Below, one piece after another: positions 63,545-64,000 of a stretch of 64,000 nucleotides of DNA; position 1 is the first letter of the stretch, and the number at the start of each line of letters is the position of its first letter. The notes under the pieces were generated by a model that did no database searches, was not told the DNA's origin, and saw only the letters and a program-made list of their open reading frames with translations. A program made the translations under genes and the position numbers. This DNA comes from Leclercia sp. AS011 (GTDB lineage Bacteria > Pseudomonadota > Gammaproteobacteria > Enterobacterales > Enterobacteriaceae): contig NZ_JBBCMA010000001.1 in the NCBI RefSeq assembly GCF_037152535.1, forward strand, positions 496,001 to 560,000, read 5' to 3'.

Positions 63545-64000
63545 ATGGCAGTGATTAACACTAACACTCTGTCGCTGATGACCCAGAGCAATCTGAACAA
63601 ATCTCAGTCTTCCCTGGGAACTGCGATTGAGCGTCTGTCGTCTGGTCTGCGTATCAACAGTGCGAAAGATGACGCTGCGGGCCAGGCAATTGCTAACCGT
63701 TTCACCTCCAACATCAACGGCCTGAATGTTGCTGCACGGAACGCCAACGATGGTATCTCTCTGGCGCAGACTGCAGAAGGTGCTCTGAGCGAAATCAACA
63801 ACAACTTACAGCGTGTGCGTGACCTGACCGTACAGGCGCAGAACAGCTCTAACTCCGCTTCCGACATCGACTCCATTCAGTCTGAAGTGAACGAGCGTAT
63901 GAAAGAGATCAACCGCGTTGCTACCCAGACCGATTTTAACGGTATTAAAGTACTGAACAATACTGCGTCCAAAACCTTTAACTTCCAGGTCGGTTCAAAA
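63545..64000 (+). CDS. Second flagellin, partial
   Basis: 152 codons of a second flagellin; the gene continues past the window end. The protein is identical to the first copy over about the first 107 residues, then differs (for example NERMKEINRVATQ against NQRMAEIDRVTTQ). The DNA differs at many synonymous positions from the start, so the duplication is not recent or has been kept by protein-level selection. GAAGGATAATAATC precedes the ATG. Confidence 0.94.
   Translation, partial: MAVINTNTLSLMTQSNLNKSQSSLGTAIERLSSGLRINSAKDDAAGQAIANRFTSNINGLNVAARNANDGISLAQTAEGALSEINNNLQRVRDLTVQAQNSSNSASDIDSIQSEVNERMKEINRVATQTDFNGIKVLNNTASKTFNFQVGSK

Overview
The window is a stretch of enterobacterial chromosome. 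Nearly every gene has a recognisable Escherichia coli counterpart of nearly the same length, in the his / sbcB / nac-cbl / dcm-vsr / rcsA / fli neighbourhood. Gene content and protein sequences suggest Enterobacter or a close relative (Lelliottia, Leclercia). That genus call is inference; the family-level call is firm. There is no prophage, integrase, insertion sequence or CRISPR array.

Layout. 1-5998: the histidine operon on the minus strand (hisL leader with seven consecutive His codons, attenuator, hisG-D-C-B-H-A and the first 95 bases of hisF). 6105-14677: yeeZ, yeeY, plaP, sbcB, dacD, sbmC (with a LexA box), yeeA and tmaR; the yefM-yoeB module that sits next to hisL in E. coli K-12 is absent. 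14782-31598: a mosaic interval divided by four identical tRNA-Asn(GTT) genes, one on the plus strand and three on the minus strand, most with the same hairpin terminator. The blocks are yeeO; an M24 aminopeptidase, amn, shiA, ldtA and a four-gene chaperone-usher fimbrial operon; and nac, cbl and two type II toxin-antitoxin modules. 31699-37035: mtfA, tRNA-Ser(CGA), a DcuSR-type two-component system, an OmpC/OmpF-type porin and a probable RseX small RNA. 37036-46674: drpB, yedJ, dcm, vsr, yedA, yedI, yodC, dgcQ, mpgP, yodD, the DsrA small RNA, dsrB and rcsA. 46702-64000: flagellar region IIIb and IIIa genes (fliR-Q-P-O-N-M-L-K-J-I-H-G-F minus strand, fliE plus strand), yedD, amyA, fliT-S-D, and two tandem flagellin genes, the second cut by the window end.

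How the genes work together. The his genes make histidine from PRPP and ATP under leader-peptide attenuation. Nac and Cbl link nitrogen and sulfur limitation to transcription; nac has a textbook sigma-54 promoter and an upstream NtrC site. DsrA and RcsA sit side by side and feed capsule, stress and motility control next to the flagellar genes. The flagellar genes build the export apparatus, C-ring, MS ring, filament cap and filament. An FlhDC box serves fliE, and sigma-28 promoters serve fliD and each flagellin. The fimbrial operon and the two flagellins are the most strain-variable surface functions here.

I did not find an obviously new biological system. The points most worth a second look are the tandem flagellins, the tRNA-Asn repeat architecture with reshuffled blocks, the chaperone-first fimbrial operon, the operators of the two toxin-antitoxin modules, and the probable RseX locus.
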